DNA of 18,284 bases from Bacteroidales bacterium (GTDB taxonomy: Bacteria > Bacteroidota > Bacteroidia > Bacteroidales > ML635J-15). The stretch spans positions 1 to 18,284 of the forward strand of contig JAQVGK010000010.1 in assembly GCA_028696755.1 (NCBI GenBank), in the 5' to 3' direction. Position 1 is the stretch's first letter. Each line of letters begins with the position of its first letter. The position numbers and the translations under genes are program-made. Under the pieces are notes generated by a model. The model saw only the letters and a program-made list of their open reading frames with translations, was not told where the DNA came from and searched no databases. Shown piece after piece: positions 6,602 to 14,273 of the stretch.

Positions 6602-8281
6602 ATGAAAACGATGAAAACATTGACATTAACAGTAGTAGTATTATTTAGCATGAGTGCTGCTGCAAACGCGCAATTTGGTGATTTAAAAAACACCAAGGAT
6701 AAGGTTGAAAAGACAGCTGATAAAATTAATCTTGGTGGTGGTAAAAACAAAGAAGCCAATACGGGATCAACTTCTGAAGAAGTTGGTAGTGCTTCTGCAG
6801 ATATTTCAATAAGTGCAGAAGATATGAAATCAGGACAAGGATATTTTTACACCTCATTTAAACCAAACGGTTTTAAAAATCAGGTAAGTGTGGGCGACGA
6901 GTTGTTTGTTCGTATGAATCTTGGTAAGACTATGGTTGAATTGGCTGCTGATAATGGGCTCGAAAATAGCTTTTCTGCCTACGGTTTTGTAGTTGCTTAC
7001 ATTGATGGTGAAAAAGTTTTTACTGCAGGCCCATACAGTTTTGCGAGCAACATATCAAAACAGTGGACATACATTGATATTCCTCTTAATGTAAATCCCG
7101 ATTTTGCCGAAAAACTTGCTGCCGACAATTCTTTGTTGGAGACCAATCAGGATGTTTGGGTATTCCAACACCTATATCAGGAGAAAAATGTACCTGTGAT
7201 GTACACTACAGCTGCTATTGGCAAGATGAAATCGGGAAATCACGAGTTGAAAGTAGAATTTGCACTTGCAAATAGTGGTGACTCAGAACCAAAAGCTACG
7301 GTTTGTAGTGGAACAATAAAAGTTGGTGTTGATGAGGCTGGAAGCAATGCTTTGGCTCTTAATGGCCCAAAAAACTTACGTCCTTTAAAGGATAACGAAA
7401 GAGGAAGTTTTACTTTTTCTCAATCAGGTTATACTTTAGGTAATGGCGAATTGAGCGTAAATTTAAAATTGCCTAATCCTGCAAAATATTATAACATGAA
7501 ATGGTGTAAAGCTTCTTCTTGCGATTACGATCATGGTTCTATGTTGTTTTATGTTTCTATCGATGGAATTCCAGTGGCTTCTTGGGGTGCCGATTTGTGG
7601 GACGCTAATTATGAAAGCAGAAAAGACTTTTCTATGATCATTCTTCCAGCTACTGATGCCGGATATGGTGACATGGATGCTGCATTTAATAACAATGATT
7701 TATACAAAGGTGCTAGTCCTGTAGTTTACTCGCTTCTGGATATGATTTACGGTGGCAAACTTGCTGCTGGAAATCATAAATTGTCAATAAAAGCTTATTC
7801 GCAAGAGTGTATTCCTTATGATGTGACCTACGAATTTGTTGATTCATATTTTGCTCAATGGCCAGCAATTGCCGAGAGTACCGTAGAAATAAATATTACA
7901 GCTGATGGATTAAATAAAATGATGGCAGCAAGTTGTGTGAAACCATTATCACATGCTGGAGGCGACTGGGCAGCAATTGATGCAAAACTAAAAACATCTA
8001 ATACTGGCGGTTTGTACGAAATTATTGATGTAGCTTGTCAAACTGAATGGAAAGTCGTTACAAATTCACTTGGAGTAATTCTTTATCGTGAGTGTAAGGC
8101 TGATGTAATTTATAAGTGCGAGTATGGGTATCGTTTACAGAAAAGAGTTGCTGTAAAGGCTGATTATATGGGAGGATCTTCTTATGGAAGTCCATATTTT
8201 AATGAACGAATCGAAGCTGCACATGGACCGTCTTTACTTGGCACAATGCATATGCCAGTGCCAGCAGTTAAAGTGAAGTAA
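6602..8281 (+). CDS. Secreted protein with two related beta-rich domains
   Basis: This 559-residue protein is of unknown function. A signal peptide covers residues 1-24 (hydrophobic core LTLTVVVLF, cleavage after ANA). A Lys/Gly-rich linker follows to about residue 68. Two apparently homologous beta-sandwich-like halves come next. The first, at about 80-242, contains AYIDGEKV (132-139) and GKMKSGNHELKVEFAL (207-222). The second, at about 278-435, contains YVSIDGIPV (317-325) and GGKLAAGNHKLSIKAY (384-399). A smaller C-terminal domain at about 440-559 holds four cysteines. No T9SS sorting domain or lipobox is present, so it is probably periplasmic. It is the first gene of a three-gene operon, followed after 18 bp by a small PH-like protein and then a lipoprotein. 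An alternative start is M4. The family is not recognised. Confidence 0.75.
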   Translation: MKTMKTLTLTVVVLFSMSAAANAQFGDLKNTKDKVEKTADKINLGGGKNKEANTGSTSEEVGSASADISISAEDMKSGQGYFYTSFKPNGFKNQVSVGDELFVRMNLGKTMVELAADNGLENSFSAYGFVVAYIDGEKVFTAGPYSFASNISKQWTYIDIPLNVNPDFAEKLAADNSLLETNQDVWVFQHLYQEKNVPVMYTTAAIGKMKSGNHELKVEFALANSGDSEPKATVCSGTIKVGVDEAGSNALALNGPKNLRPLKDNERGSFTFSQSGYTLGNGELSVNLKLPNPAKYYNMKWCKASSCDYDHGSMLFYVSIDGIPVASWGADLWDANYESRKDFSMIILPATDAGYGDMDAAFNNNDLYKGASPVVYSLLDMIYGGKLAAGNHKLSIKAYSQECIPYDVTYEFVDSYFAQWPAIAESTVEINITADGLNKMMAASCVKPLSHAGGDWAAIDAKLKTSNTGGLYEIIDVACQTEWKVVTNSLGVILYRECKADVIYKCEYGYRLQKRVAVKADYMGGSSYGSPYFNERIEAAHGPSLLGTMHMPVPAVKVK

Positions 8282-8299
8282 TTTTATTTTGATTACAAC

Positions 8300-8620
8300 A
8301 TGATTATAAAAGATAATAATCAGCCTGAAAAGTGGAACCTGCGATATTTCTCTCCAAATGGAGGGAAATATCCGGGAACCATGACTTTGTCAAATGGTGA
8401 TATAATCTTTAACAGTAGGAATAATTTTAATCGTTCTTCTTTTAGTTTTAAAATTGACTCCTCCGACATTAGTTATGTTTGCGATAAGTCAGGATTATTT
8501 AAAGAAGAAATTATTATCTCTGTTAATGAAAAAAAACATATTTTTATGAAATATTCTTTGCGATCAAAAAAAATAATTGAAAGAATAAAACAATTAACAA
8601 AACAAAAAGAAATTAATTAA
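8300..8620 (+). CDS. Small PH/GRAM-like protein
   Basis: This 106-residue protein has no signal peptide or membrane segment. The pattern GTMTLSNGDIIFNSR (about residues 26-40), then a strand SFKIDSSDISYV (about 48-59), then EEIIISVNEKKHIFMKY and a closing basic helix (about 87-103) resembles the layout of GRAM or bacterial PH-like domains: strands with a turn at 'TLSNG', then a capping helix. This is a fold guess from the pattern, not a family match. It lies between the secreted protein (18-bp gap) and the lipoprotein gene (12-bp gap), so it is very probably co-transcribed. Being apparently cytoplasmic between two exported proteins is odd. Confidence 0.7.
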   Translation: MIIKDNNQPEKWNLRYFSPNGGKYPGTMTLSNGDIIFNSRNNFNRSSFSFKIDSSDISYVCDKSGLFKEEIIISVNEKKHIFMKYSLRSKKIIERIKQLTKQKEIN

Positions 8621-8632
8621 AAAGTTAGAATT

Positions 8633-9016
8633 ATGAAAAAATCAATTAGTGTTTTAATGTCTGTGATTGTTATGACTGTTTTAGTTGCTGCTTGCGGTGG
8701 AAACGAAAAAAAGAGTTCAGAAAAACAAACTCCCGAAGAAATGCTTAAAGGAAAATGGGAAATTGTTGAAGCAACAGGTGATTTTGCTGAGTTAAATGTT
8801 GGTACTGTATACTCTTTTGGTGAGGATGGAGCATTTAGTACAAGTGCCGGAATTCTAGAATCAAAAGGTAAAGTAACCTCCTTGGATGATAAGGTTTTTA
8901 AAGTTAAATTTGACGGAATGGAAAGTGAGTTTGTTTATAACTATAAATTCGACGGAGAGAAATTGATTATTGAAATTGAAAGTTCTAACCAGAAGTTCAC
9001 ACTCGAGAAAAAATAA
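8633..9016 (+). CDS. Lipocalin-like lipoprotein
   Basis: This 127-residue lipoprotein has a type II signal peptide ending in the lipobox LVAAC, followed by a charged linker (about residues 22-38). The mature part begins LKGKWEIVEATG, where the G-x-W signature resembles the first strand of lipocalin-like domains in Bacteroidota (the DUF4488/DUF5004 type of small lipoproteins). It continues with alternating beta-strands (YSFGEDGAFSTS, VFKVKFDG, EFVYNYKFDGEKLIIEI) that would form a small barrel. It is the last gene of the operon and ends 18 bp before a strong terminator. The ligand is unknown. The lipoprotein call is strong; the lipocalin-like call is moderate. Confidence 0.82.
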   Translation: MKKSISVLMSVIVMTVLVAACGGNEKKSSEKQTPEEMLKGKWEIVEATGDFAELNVGTVYSFGEDGAFSTSAGILESKGKVTSLDDKVFKVKFDGMESEFVYNYKFDGEKLIIEIESSNQKFTLEKK

Positions 9017-9034
9017 TATTGTTTGGGTTAAAAT

Positions 9035-9074
9035 AAAACTGTCCTGTCAGCTAGTTCTGGCAGGACAGTTTTTT
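9035..9074. terminator. Bidirectional intrinsic terminator
   Basis: The arms AAAACTGTCCTG (9035-9046) and CAGGACAGTTTT (9061-9072) pair perfectly over 12 bp. An inner CAG/CTG pair extends the stem. T-runs follow on both strands. It serves both the plus-strand operon ending at 9016 and the convergent surface-protein gene ending at 9091. Confidence 0.92.
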
Positions 9075-9090
9075 ATTTAATAGGTCTGTG

Positions 9091-12000
9091 CTATTCCTTC
9101 ACAAATTTATTTACAAAAGGAACACCATTCTTATCGGTGCAAATTAACAAATACGAACCAGCAGATATATTCTGAGTCGAAATTCCTGTAATATTTTCAC
9201 CAATAACAGAGATAAGCATTCTTCCGCTTAAGTCATAAATTACGGCTTCACAAATATTATTTTCCGATTTAATGTTTAGAATTTCTGCAACTGGATTTGG
9301 ATAGATTTCGATATTTTTAACTGCAACAACATTACCAGCAATTTTGGATGTTGAAGGATAAACAGAATTTCCAACGACGATAAAATCAACTTCTAGAGTT
9401 TGATTTGTTTGTGTTTCGGCGTTGTAGGCTGTCCAAACCGGACTTTCGGGCATAGTTACAAATATTTGAATGTTTGAATTGTCGGGGATTGCAGGGAAAG
9501 TGTAGTTTCCATTTTCGTCGGTTAGCGCAATATCGTTAATTTCCTGAGTATCAGCATTTCTAAGTACAACAGCTATACCTTCGAGTGGATTCAAGCTTTT
9601 TCCTTCGGGTTGTTCGCCAACTGTTCCAGAGCCTTCGTTTGAGCCTTCTACTAAATTATCCTGTTCGTGTGAGATCTCAATAAAAACGATTTGACCTTCA
9701 ATAATTTCGATTGGAGTTGCATCGTCAAAAGTTAAGGCATTGTCATAAAAGACGTTTTCGTTTAAGTCAACTTCAGTAAATTCTCCAATTGAAGAAGATA
9801 CAAAATAAGTTCCCGCGCTTAAATCATCAAAAATTACTTGTCCAACCTCTCCAGGTTGCAATGTTGAGTTTAAAGTGATAAGGGTTTCATCTCCTTCGGT
9901 TGTTTGATGATATAAATTAACAACAACATCATCACCATTTAATAATATAGGATTTTCGCCATAATCAACTGAAACAACAATTTTTGCGGTGCCAGTATTC
10001 TCAACAAAATTTACAATATCGAGGGGTACTCTGCACGAAGCAGCATTTGTTGCCCAAACCTGATAAGCGCCTCGCAAAAATTGATCGCCTAAAGCTAACT
10101 CTGTAGCATTGCCGCTAAATAACGCTGTTACTTCAATGTTATTCCTGGTAACATAGTATTGTGTTTCTAAATCTGAATCAAGAACGCTGATAGTCCCAAA
10201 ATTTCCTAGCTCTAGAATTCCGCTTGCAGGAGTATTTGTTACTGTTTTTAACTCAGGCGATTCGTTTACGGTGATAAAGAAATTGCATGTTTGCTCCCCA
10301 CCATTATAAGTTAATGTTATTAAGTGAGTTCCAATTCCAGCTATTTCAGGGAAGAACCAATTGTCAACTATTCCCGTTCCGCTAAATGCATAAGCAGGGG
10401 ACTGCACACCTAACAAGTCAACAGGACTTTCGTTGCTGCAAAAAACCATATCTTCTGGACAGGTTAAAATTACGTTTCCTTCTAAATTCAGATTAATGCA
10501 AAGACCGCCGCTATTAGAATTAATATAGTACCATGTGCTTTCATTTGCAAAGTAATAAATTATTCCCCAATTACCAGCAATAACATCATTATCGATACCA
10601 AGCCTTATAGCCCCTTCGCCTGTTTGATAATAACACTCAATTGCAATTAATACTTGAATACCAGTTTCTCCTTCGGGAATTGAAATAAATGCTGGATCTA
10701 AAAAGGTAACATTTAACCATGAACCAAGCATGCCTTCTTCGATATCAATTAGTGTTGATACATTTATCATTACCCAATCACCAACCTCGTCATCAAATGT
10801 ATAGATGCCAGCAACGAAAGAGTTTCCTACGGTTGATGTTTCGCCAATGTAAATATCAATAGATGAAATCTCTGTTTCTTCAAAAAGCGTAAATGTTGTG
10901 CCCATGCGTTCACCATCAACGCCTCCAGATGAAAGATCACAAATTCCTTTTTCAGTTTCAGGTTCATTATGAGCTCTAGAGTATTGGTTTTGGGATACCT
11001 CAAAATAAGCCTCAGCAGTATTGTTTTCAATAGTATTTTCTTCAACCCCTTCTAACTCAATACTATATTGAATAGTGTATAAACCAATTATTGGATTGTA
11101 CCCAGGGTGAAAATCTTGTTCCAAAATATCAATAGTGTCTGATTGAAAGGGTGGAATACTCGAATCTGACATAAGGCTAGTAAAAAATATTTCGTTCATT
11201 TCGGGGTCATAAACTCTTACGATTACTGAAGGAGTAACGTCGTAATTTCCATTGTTTTTTACTGTTACATTGAACCACATATTAGCCCAATCTGAAGTAA
11301 ACACTGCTTGCGGAATTTTGCCATAATGTGAGCTAATATGATAGTAAACAGCGTTTTCTGGAATAGTATAGTCAACATAATCGAAGAAATTTACTCTGTA
11401 ATCGGTTATGCCAATGTCATAATCGGGGTTTTCCAGTATTTTTATATCATCAATTTCCCAGCCAATACATGCGTTTTGATATGGGTTTGTGGTATTTTGC
11501 CATCTGAATCTTATTGATAAATCTGTTGATCCTATAAAGATTTGTGGAATCAATACTTCGTAGTATTCATCGGCTATTTCATTTGGTAATAGTTCCTGAT
11601 TTATTTGTTCTGTTTGCCAGGTTATGCCACCATCATTACTAAAATCAACAAAACATTGATCATAATTATATTTCTTATAATTCTGATAAAAGCAAACTTT
11701 TGGGTGTTGGGAAGTACTTAAATCTATGTTGTCAAACTGAATAAATGAGTCAAACGCAGCTCCTGGTAATAGTTCAAGATAGTCAGAAATTCCATCTATC
11801 CAAGCAAAATTCCCTCCTGATTCCGAAAAATCCTTTACATATCTATGCCCCATATAAGACCATAATGGGGGAGTAGGATTACCTTGATACAAATATCCGT
11901 TAGTCGGTGTCGTATCCCCAACTGCCCAGGTCTTTGTACCCGAAATTGATCCAAATGTCCAAATCGGAGTTTCTTCTTCGAAAGTTACTTCCCAAATTGG

Positions 12001-12135
12001 AAGACTCTTTTGATTACTAAATTTGGACTTTTCAAAATCTTCTTTGTCGGTTGTAATACCATTGTTTTGGATTAGTTGTGCATTACATAAAACAGATGCG
12101 AAAAGCATAACGATGATAAAAGGATAGTTTTTCAT
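9091..12135 (-). CDS. Large T9SS-secreted surface protein, type A sorting domain
   Basis: This is a 1014-residue cell-surface or secreted protein. A signal peptide lies at residues 1-19 (ending CNA, then Q20). Residues 45-235 form a probable MAM/jelly-roll-like domain, with FAWIDG, CFYQNYKKY, FVDFSNDGGITWQ and IGWEIDDIKI, typical of Bacteroidota adhesin-like proteins. Beta-sandwich regions follow, with an Ig-like segment containing LTCPEDMVFCS and GIGTHLITLTYNGGEQTC. A carboxypeptidase-regulatory/CNA-B-like repeat with LTDENGNYTFPAIP lies at about 853-896. The C-terminal 74 residues (about 941-1014) are a type A T9SS sorting domain: IEIYPNPV, YDLSGRM, ISAGSYLLI and FVNKFVKE. The product would cross the outer membrane through the type IX system and be released or anchored to surface LPS. 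The gene is convergent with the lipoprotein operon and shares its terminator. The substrate or ligand is unknown. Confidence 0.9.
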   Translation of the reverse strand: MKNYPFIIVMLFASVLCNAQLIQNNGITTDKEDFEKSKFSNQKSLPIWEVTFEEETPIWTFGSISGTKTWAVGDTTPTNGYLYQGNPTPPLWSYMGHRYVKDFSESGGNFAWIDGISDYLELLPGAAFDSFIQFDNIDLSTSQHPKVCFYQNYKKYNYDQCFVDFSNDGGITWQTEQINQELLPNEIADEYYEVLIPQIFIGSTDLSIRFRWQNTTNPYQNACIGWEIDDIKILENPDYDIGITDYRVNFFDYVDYTIPENAVYYHISSHYGKIPQAVFTSDWANMWFNVTVKNNGNYDVTPSVIVRVYDPEMNEIFFTSLMSDSSIPPFQSDTIDILEQDFHPGYNPIIGLYTIQYSIELEGVEENTIENNTAEAYFEVSQNQYSRAHNEPETEKGICDLSSGGVDGERMGTTFTLFEETEISSIDIYIGETSTVGNSFVAGIYTFDDEVGDWVMINVSTLIDIEEGMLGSWLNVTFLDPAFISIPEGETGIQVLIAIECYYQTGEGAIRLGIDNDVIAGNWGIIYYFANESTWYYINSNSGGLCINLNLEGNVILTCPEDMVFCSNESPVDLLGVQSPAYAFSGTGIVDNWFFPEIAGIGTHLITLTYNGGEQTCNFFITVNESPELKTVTNTPASGILELGNFGTISVLDSDLETQYYVTRNNIEVTALFSGNATELALGDQFLRGAYQVWATNAASCRVPLDIVNFVENTGTAKIVVSVDYGENPILLNGDDVVVNLYHQTTEGDETLITLNSTLQPGEVGQVIFDDLSAGTYFVSSSIGEFTEVDLNENVFYDNALTFDDATPIEIIEGQIVFIEISHEQDNLVEGSNEGSGTVGEQPEGKSLNPLEGIAVVLRNADTQEINDIALTDENGNYTFPAIPDNSNIQIFVTMPESPVWTAYNAETQTNQTLEVDFIVVGNSVYPSTSKIAGNVVAVKNIEIYPNPVAEILNIKSENNICEAVIYDLSGRMLISVIGENITGISTQNISAGSYLLICTDKNGVPFVNKFVKE

Positions 12136-12160
12136 ATTAAAATGCTTAAAAGTTTGTCTT

Positions 12161-12168
12161 CAAATGTA
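12161..12168 (-). promoter_or_regulatory. Putative -7 box TACATTTG for the T9SS cargo gene
   Basis: On the minus strand this reads TACATTTG, a full match to TAnnTTTG, 25 bp upstream of the ATG. No convincing TTG lies at the -33 position. Confidence 0.38.
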
Positions 12169-12285
12169 ACCATTATTTTAATATGCTGAATGAGATTCTA
12201 TAAATTTATCTTAATTTAGAATCGTTTTATATAATGTCGGCGGTCGATTGAATTATATTTTTTTCTCAGGCCTGTGATGTGCAAA

Positions 12286-12318
12286 AAAAATCCTGCCGTT
12301 TTTTGCGACAGGATTTTT
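12286..12318 (-). terminator. Hairpin terminator, copy of the one at 13467-13499
   Basis: The arms AAAAATCCTG (12286-12295) and CAGGATTTTT (12309-12318) pair perfectly. An inner CG/CG pair follows after one C/A mismatch. A-runs and T-runs flank both sides, so it works on either strand. The hairpin and about 35 bp to its left are nearly identical to 13431-13499. Confidence 0.82.
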
Positions 12319-12336
12319 GTAGTATAGTTTTTTATT

Positions 12337-12417
12337 TTTTACAAACTTATTTATAAAGTAGACATCATTTTTATCTGTACGAATCAAATATTTTGAGTCT
12401 TACTCCAAATATTTTAA
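12337..12417 (-). pseudogene. Remnant of a T9SS type A sorting domain
   Basis: On the minus strand, just after the lipoprotein stop, one frame reads YLIRTDKNDVYFINKFVK. This matches the last residues of the neighbouring surface protein, YLLICTDKNGVPFVNKFVK (about 14 identical). Nucleotides 12340-12400 also resemble 9099-9158 directly. The frame is closed upstream by a TAA. Alignment to the intact ISAG segment needs an insertion of about 4 bp, so the domain is frameshifted and cannot be expressed. It sits directly before a terminator, where the end of a T9SS gene would be. Confidence 0.65.
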
Positions 12418-13338
12418 TTATTCGATATCCAATCCTGAAGTTACATCACCAAAAGGAACAATCATTGGGTCATCAGAATAAGGATCATCGCACCAAACTC
12501 TTGCATTTTTTGTATCCACCTTAACAACTGTGGTGTTTATAAAACTACCAACCCAAGGAGCCTGTACTTTGTCGCCTACTTTTACATTAGGTTTGATTTC
12601 AATTGGGGTACAATTAGTTTTATCATATACTGTCATTTTACCAGCCCATCCGATAGTGAGAACCTTGTTACCACTAACACTTACAACTGTAGCTAAGATA
12701 TATTTACTACCATCTTTTACAGCTACACTAGTACCTGGTTCCCATTTGTTTTTTAGAACATGGAAAGTATTAGGTTTAATTTTTTCGGATTGCTGACCGA
12801 TTCCAACACCATCACTATTAGTTGCAGGATTAGTCCAACTTATATCAATATAATTAACCATTGGTTCGCTTGGATTTGAAGCATCAGTAACAACAGCTCT
12901 CTTCATCCCACTACCAGATTGCCACCACGTTAATATTATATCTCCAACCTTAGCAGTTTGACCAGATTTAATTGGAATAATCATGTAGTTTGGGATTTCA
13001 GTATTGTCATCAAAAAGAAAATCTACAACACTATATTTATCTCCAACTTCTACAATGTTTGCATTATAAAAAATAAATGTTTGTGATTCGGGACCTTCTT
13101 TTGTAGCATCTACTTGCCAATTTAATGATGGAGTTAAAATGTAATCGCCTGAGTTTGCTGTTATTTTCACTGCAGGAAAATCTTTAAATGGATTTATTTT
13201 TCCATCATCTTCCGAAGTTACTTCTGTTTCATTATTAGTGGTGTCTTTATTATCACCATCGGTTTTTGTTGAACCATTTCCACAAGACATAAATGTAGCA
13301 ACTAATGCAGCAGCAAATAAGAATTTAATTTTTTTCAT
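12418..13338 (-). CDS. Lipoprotein with SH3/Tudor-like repeats
   Basis: This 306-residue probable lipoprotein has a type II signal ending FMSC at about residue 19, followed by an acidic, Asp/Thr-rich linker (about 20-50). The mature part has several segments that look like small SH3/Tudor-type barrels. They have the form 'vGD.v...w....y.A.V......v.v.w......v': TAKVGDIILTWWQSGS...RAVVTDA, PGTSVAVKDGSKYILATVVSV...VLTIGWAG, and KVGDKVQAPWVGSFINTTVVKV...ARVWCDDP. The barrel reading is an inference from the spacing of Gly, Val and Trp. The gene is flanked on both sides by nearly identical terminator segments and is followed by a decayed T9SS domain. It is monocistronic or weakly linked to its neighbours. 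The exact role is not recognised. Confidence 0.75.
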   Translation of the reverse strand: MKKIKFLFAAALVATFMSCGNGSTKTDGDNKDTTNNETEVTSEDDGKINPFKDFPAVKITANSGDYILTPSLNWQVDATKEGPESQTFIFYNANIVEVGDKYSVVDFLFDDNTEIPNYMIIPIKSGQTAKVGDIILTWWQSGSGMKRAVVTDASNPSEPMVNYIDISWTNPATNSDGVGIGQQSEKIKPNTFHVLKNKWEPGTSVAVKDGSKYILATVVSVSGNKVLTIGWAGKMTVYDKTNCTPIEIKPNVKVGDKVQAPWVGSFINTTVVKVDTKNARVWCDDPYSDDPMIVPFGDVTSGLDIE

Positions 13339-13430
13339 GATTTTTAATTTTAATTGTTAAATAATTAGGTTGATTAATCGGTCATAAATATACTCTTTTT
13401 TTTATTGATAAAACATTTGCCCTACAAATA

Positions 13431-13499
13431 GATTATATTTTTTTTCTCAAGCCTGTGATGCACAAAAAAAATCCTGCCGTTTTTTGCGACAGGATTTTT
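13431..13499 (-). terminator. Hairpin terminator, upstream copy of the duplicated segment
   Basis: The hairpin proper is 13467-13499 (arms AAAAATCCTG and CAGGATTTTT). Together with the CTCAAGCCTGTGATG stretch and the T-run to its left it differs from 12252-12318 at about three bases and one indel over about 67 bp. It terminates the TapB-like gene, which ends 18 bp away. Confidence 0.82.
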
Positions 13500-13516
13500 A
13501 AACAGAAATTATTTTC

Positions 13517-14209
13517 TTACTCTACTTTTGAAACAACAGTGTAACCAACCAAAGCTCCTTTTTTATTGTATGATTCTGTTCTTACTGCTCCTAGACCAAC
13601 AACCATCCACTGAACAGACTTCATCGTTACAGTCATAAAGCCTGTTTTTACAGCAACATCACTACTTATTTTGTAAGCTGTGTATGTTCCAGCAGGAACT
13701 GTAATCGACTCAATTGCTTCAACTTTAATATTTGTTACATCGGTACGCATGGTCATAATTTTAATTCCTTCATTAGAAATTACGGCTTCAACAAAACCAT
13801 CTTTCATTGTCATACCAGCAACCATTGCCTTTGGATATGCCATGTTTTCCATAGTATATTCAATTGTCATACCCTCGAAGCCAGCCATTTGATCTTGTGG
13901 AAGCATCGATTTCATATCCACTTCAAAAACATCACCTGTACAATAATACTTCAATTGACCTTTGCCTGTACTCGCACCTTTTTTATCAAAGTTTTCAACT
14001 TCAACAACAGCCTCTGTTTTTCCGGGCAATTCGTTAATAGACAACACCTGGCTTGTTGATGAACCTGTAAGCTTATCCTTCTCGTCGTAGCTTTCGGTTG
14101 TAATTTTTTTGCCAGTTTCCCATGGAATGTATGTGTCGCAATTTTGAGCAAAACTTACTGCTGAAAACAACACAAGACCTAAAAGAATTCCAAATTTTCT
14201 CATTTTCAT
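13517..14209 (-). CDS. TapB/DUF3108-like periplasmic protein
   Basis: This 230-residue exported protein has a classical signal peptide (MKMRKFG, hydrophobic core, cleavage after SFA just before QNCDTY). The mature protein is a run of beta-strands. It begins with an ITTESYDEKDKLTG-like segment typical of DUF3108/TapB-type proteins. It also contains IESITVPAGTYTAYKIS, where 'V.vPAGtf.a.ki' is a recurrent signature of that fold, and ends GLGAVRTESYNKKGALVGYTVVSKVE. The open frame extends upstream to 14323, but that extension overlaps the preceding gene and lacks a signal peptide. The ATG at 14209 gives a clean one, and 14203 is also possible. It lies 64 bp downstream of the deoxyhypusine-synthase-like gene on the same strand and may be read through from it. 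It ends at its own terminator. Function unknown. Confidence 0.8.
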   Translation of the reverse strand: MKMRKFGILLGLVLFSAVSFAQNCDTYIPWETGKKITTESYDEKDKLTGSSTSQVLSINELPGKTEAVVEVENFDKKGASTGKGQLKYYCTGDVFEVDMKSMLPQDQMAGFEGMTIEYTMENMAYPKAMVAGMTMKDGFVEAVISNEGIKIMTMRTDVTNIKVEAIESITVPAGTYTAYKISSDVAVKTGFMTVTMKSVQWMVVGLGAVRTESYNKKGALVGYTVVSKVE

Positions 14210-14273
14210 TTTTATTAAATTATTTAATTTTTTTTGACAGCTCGCATTAACAAAAAGTGAGCCATAATTTATA

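Noticed and set aside
14233..14265. Hairpin between the deoxyhypusine-synthase-like and TapB-like genes as a terminator
   Set aside because: The stem is only about 6 bp with one G-U pair, and no T-run follows on the minus strand.
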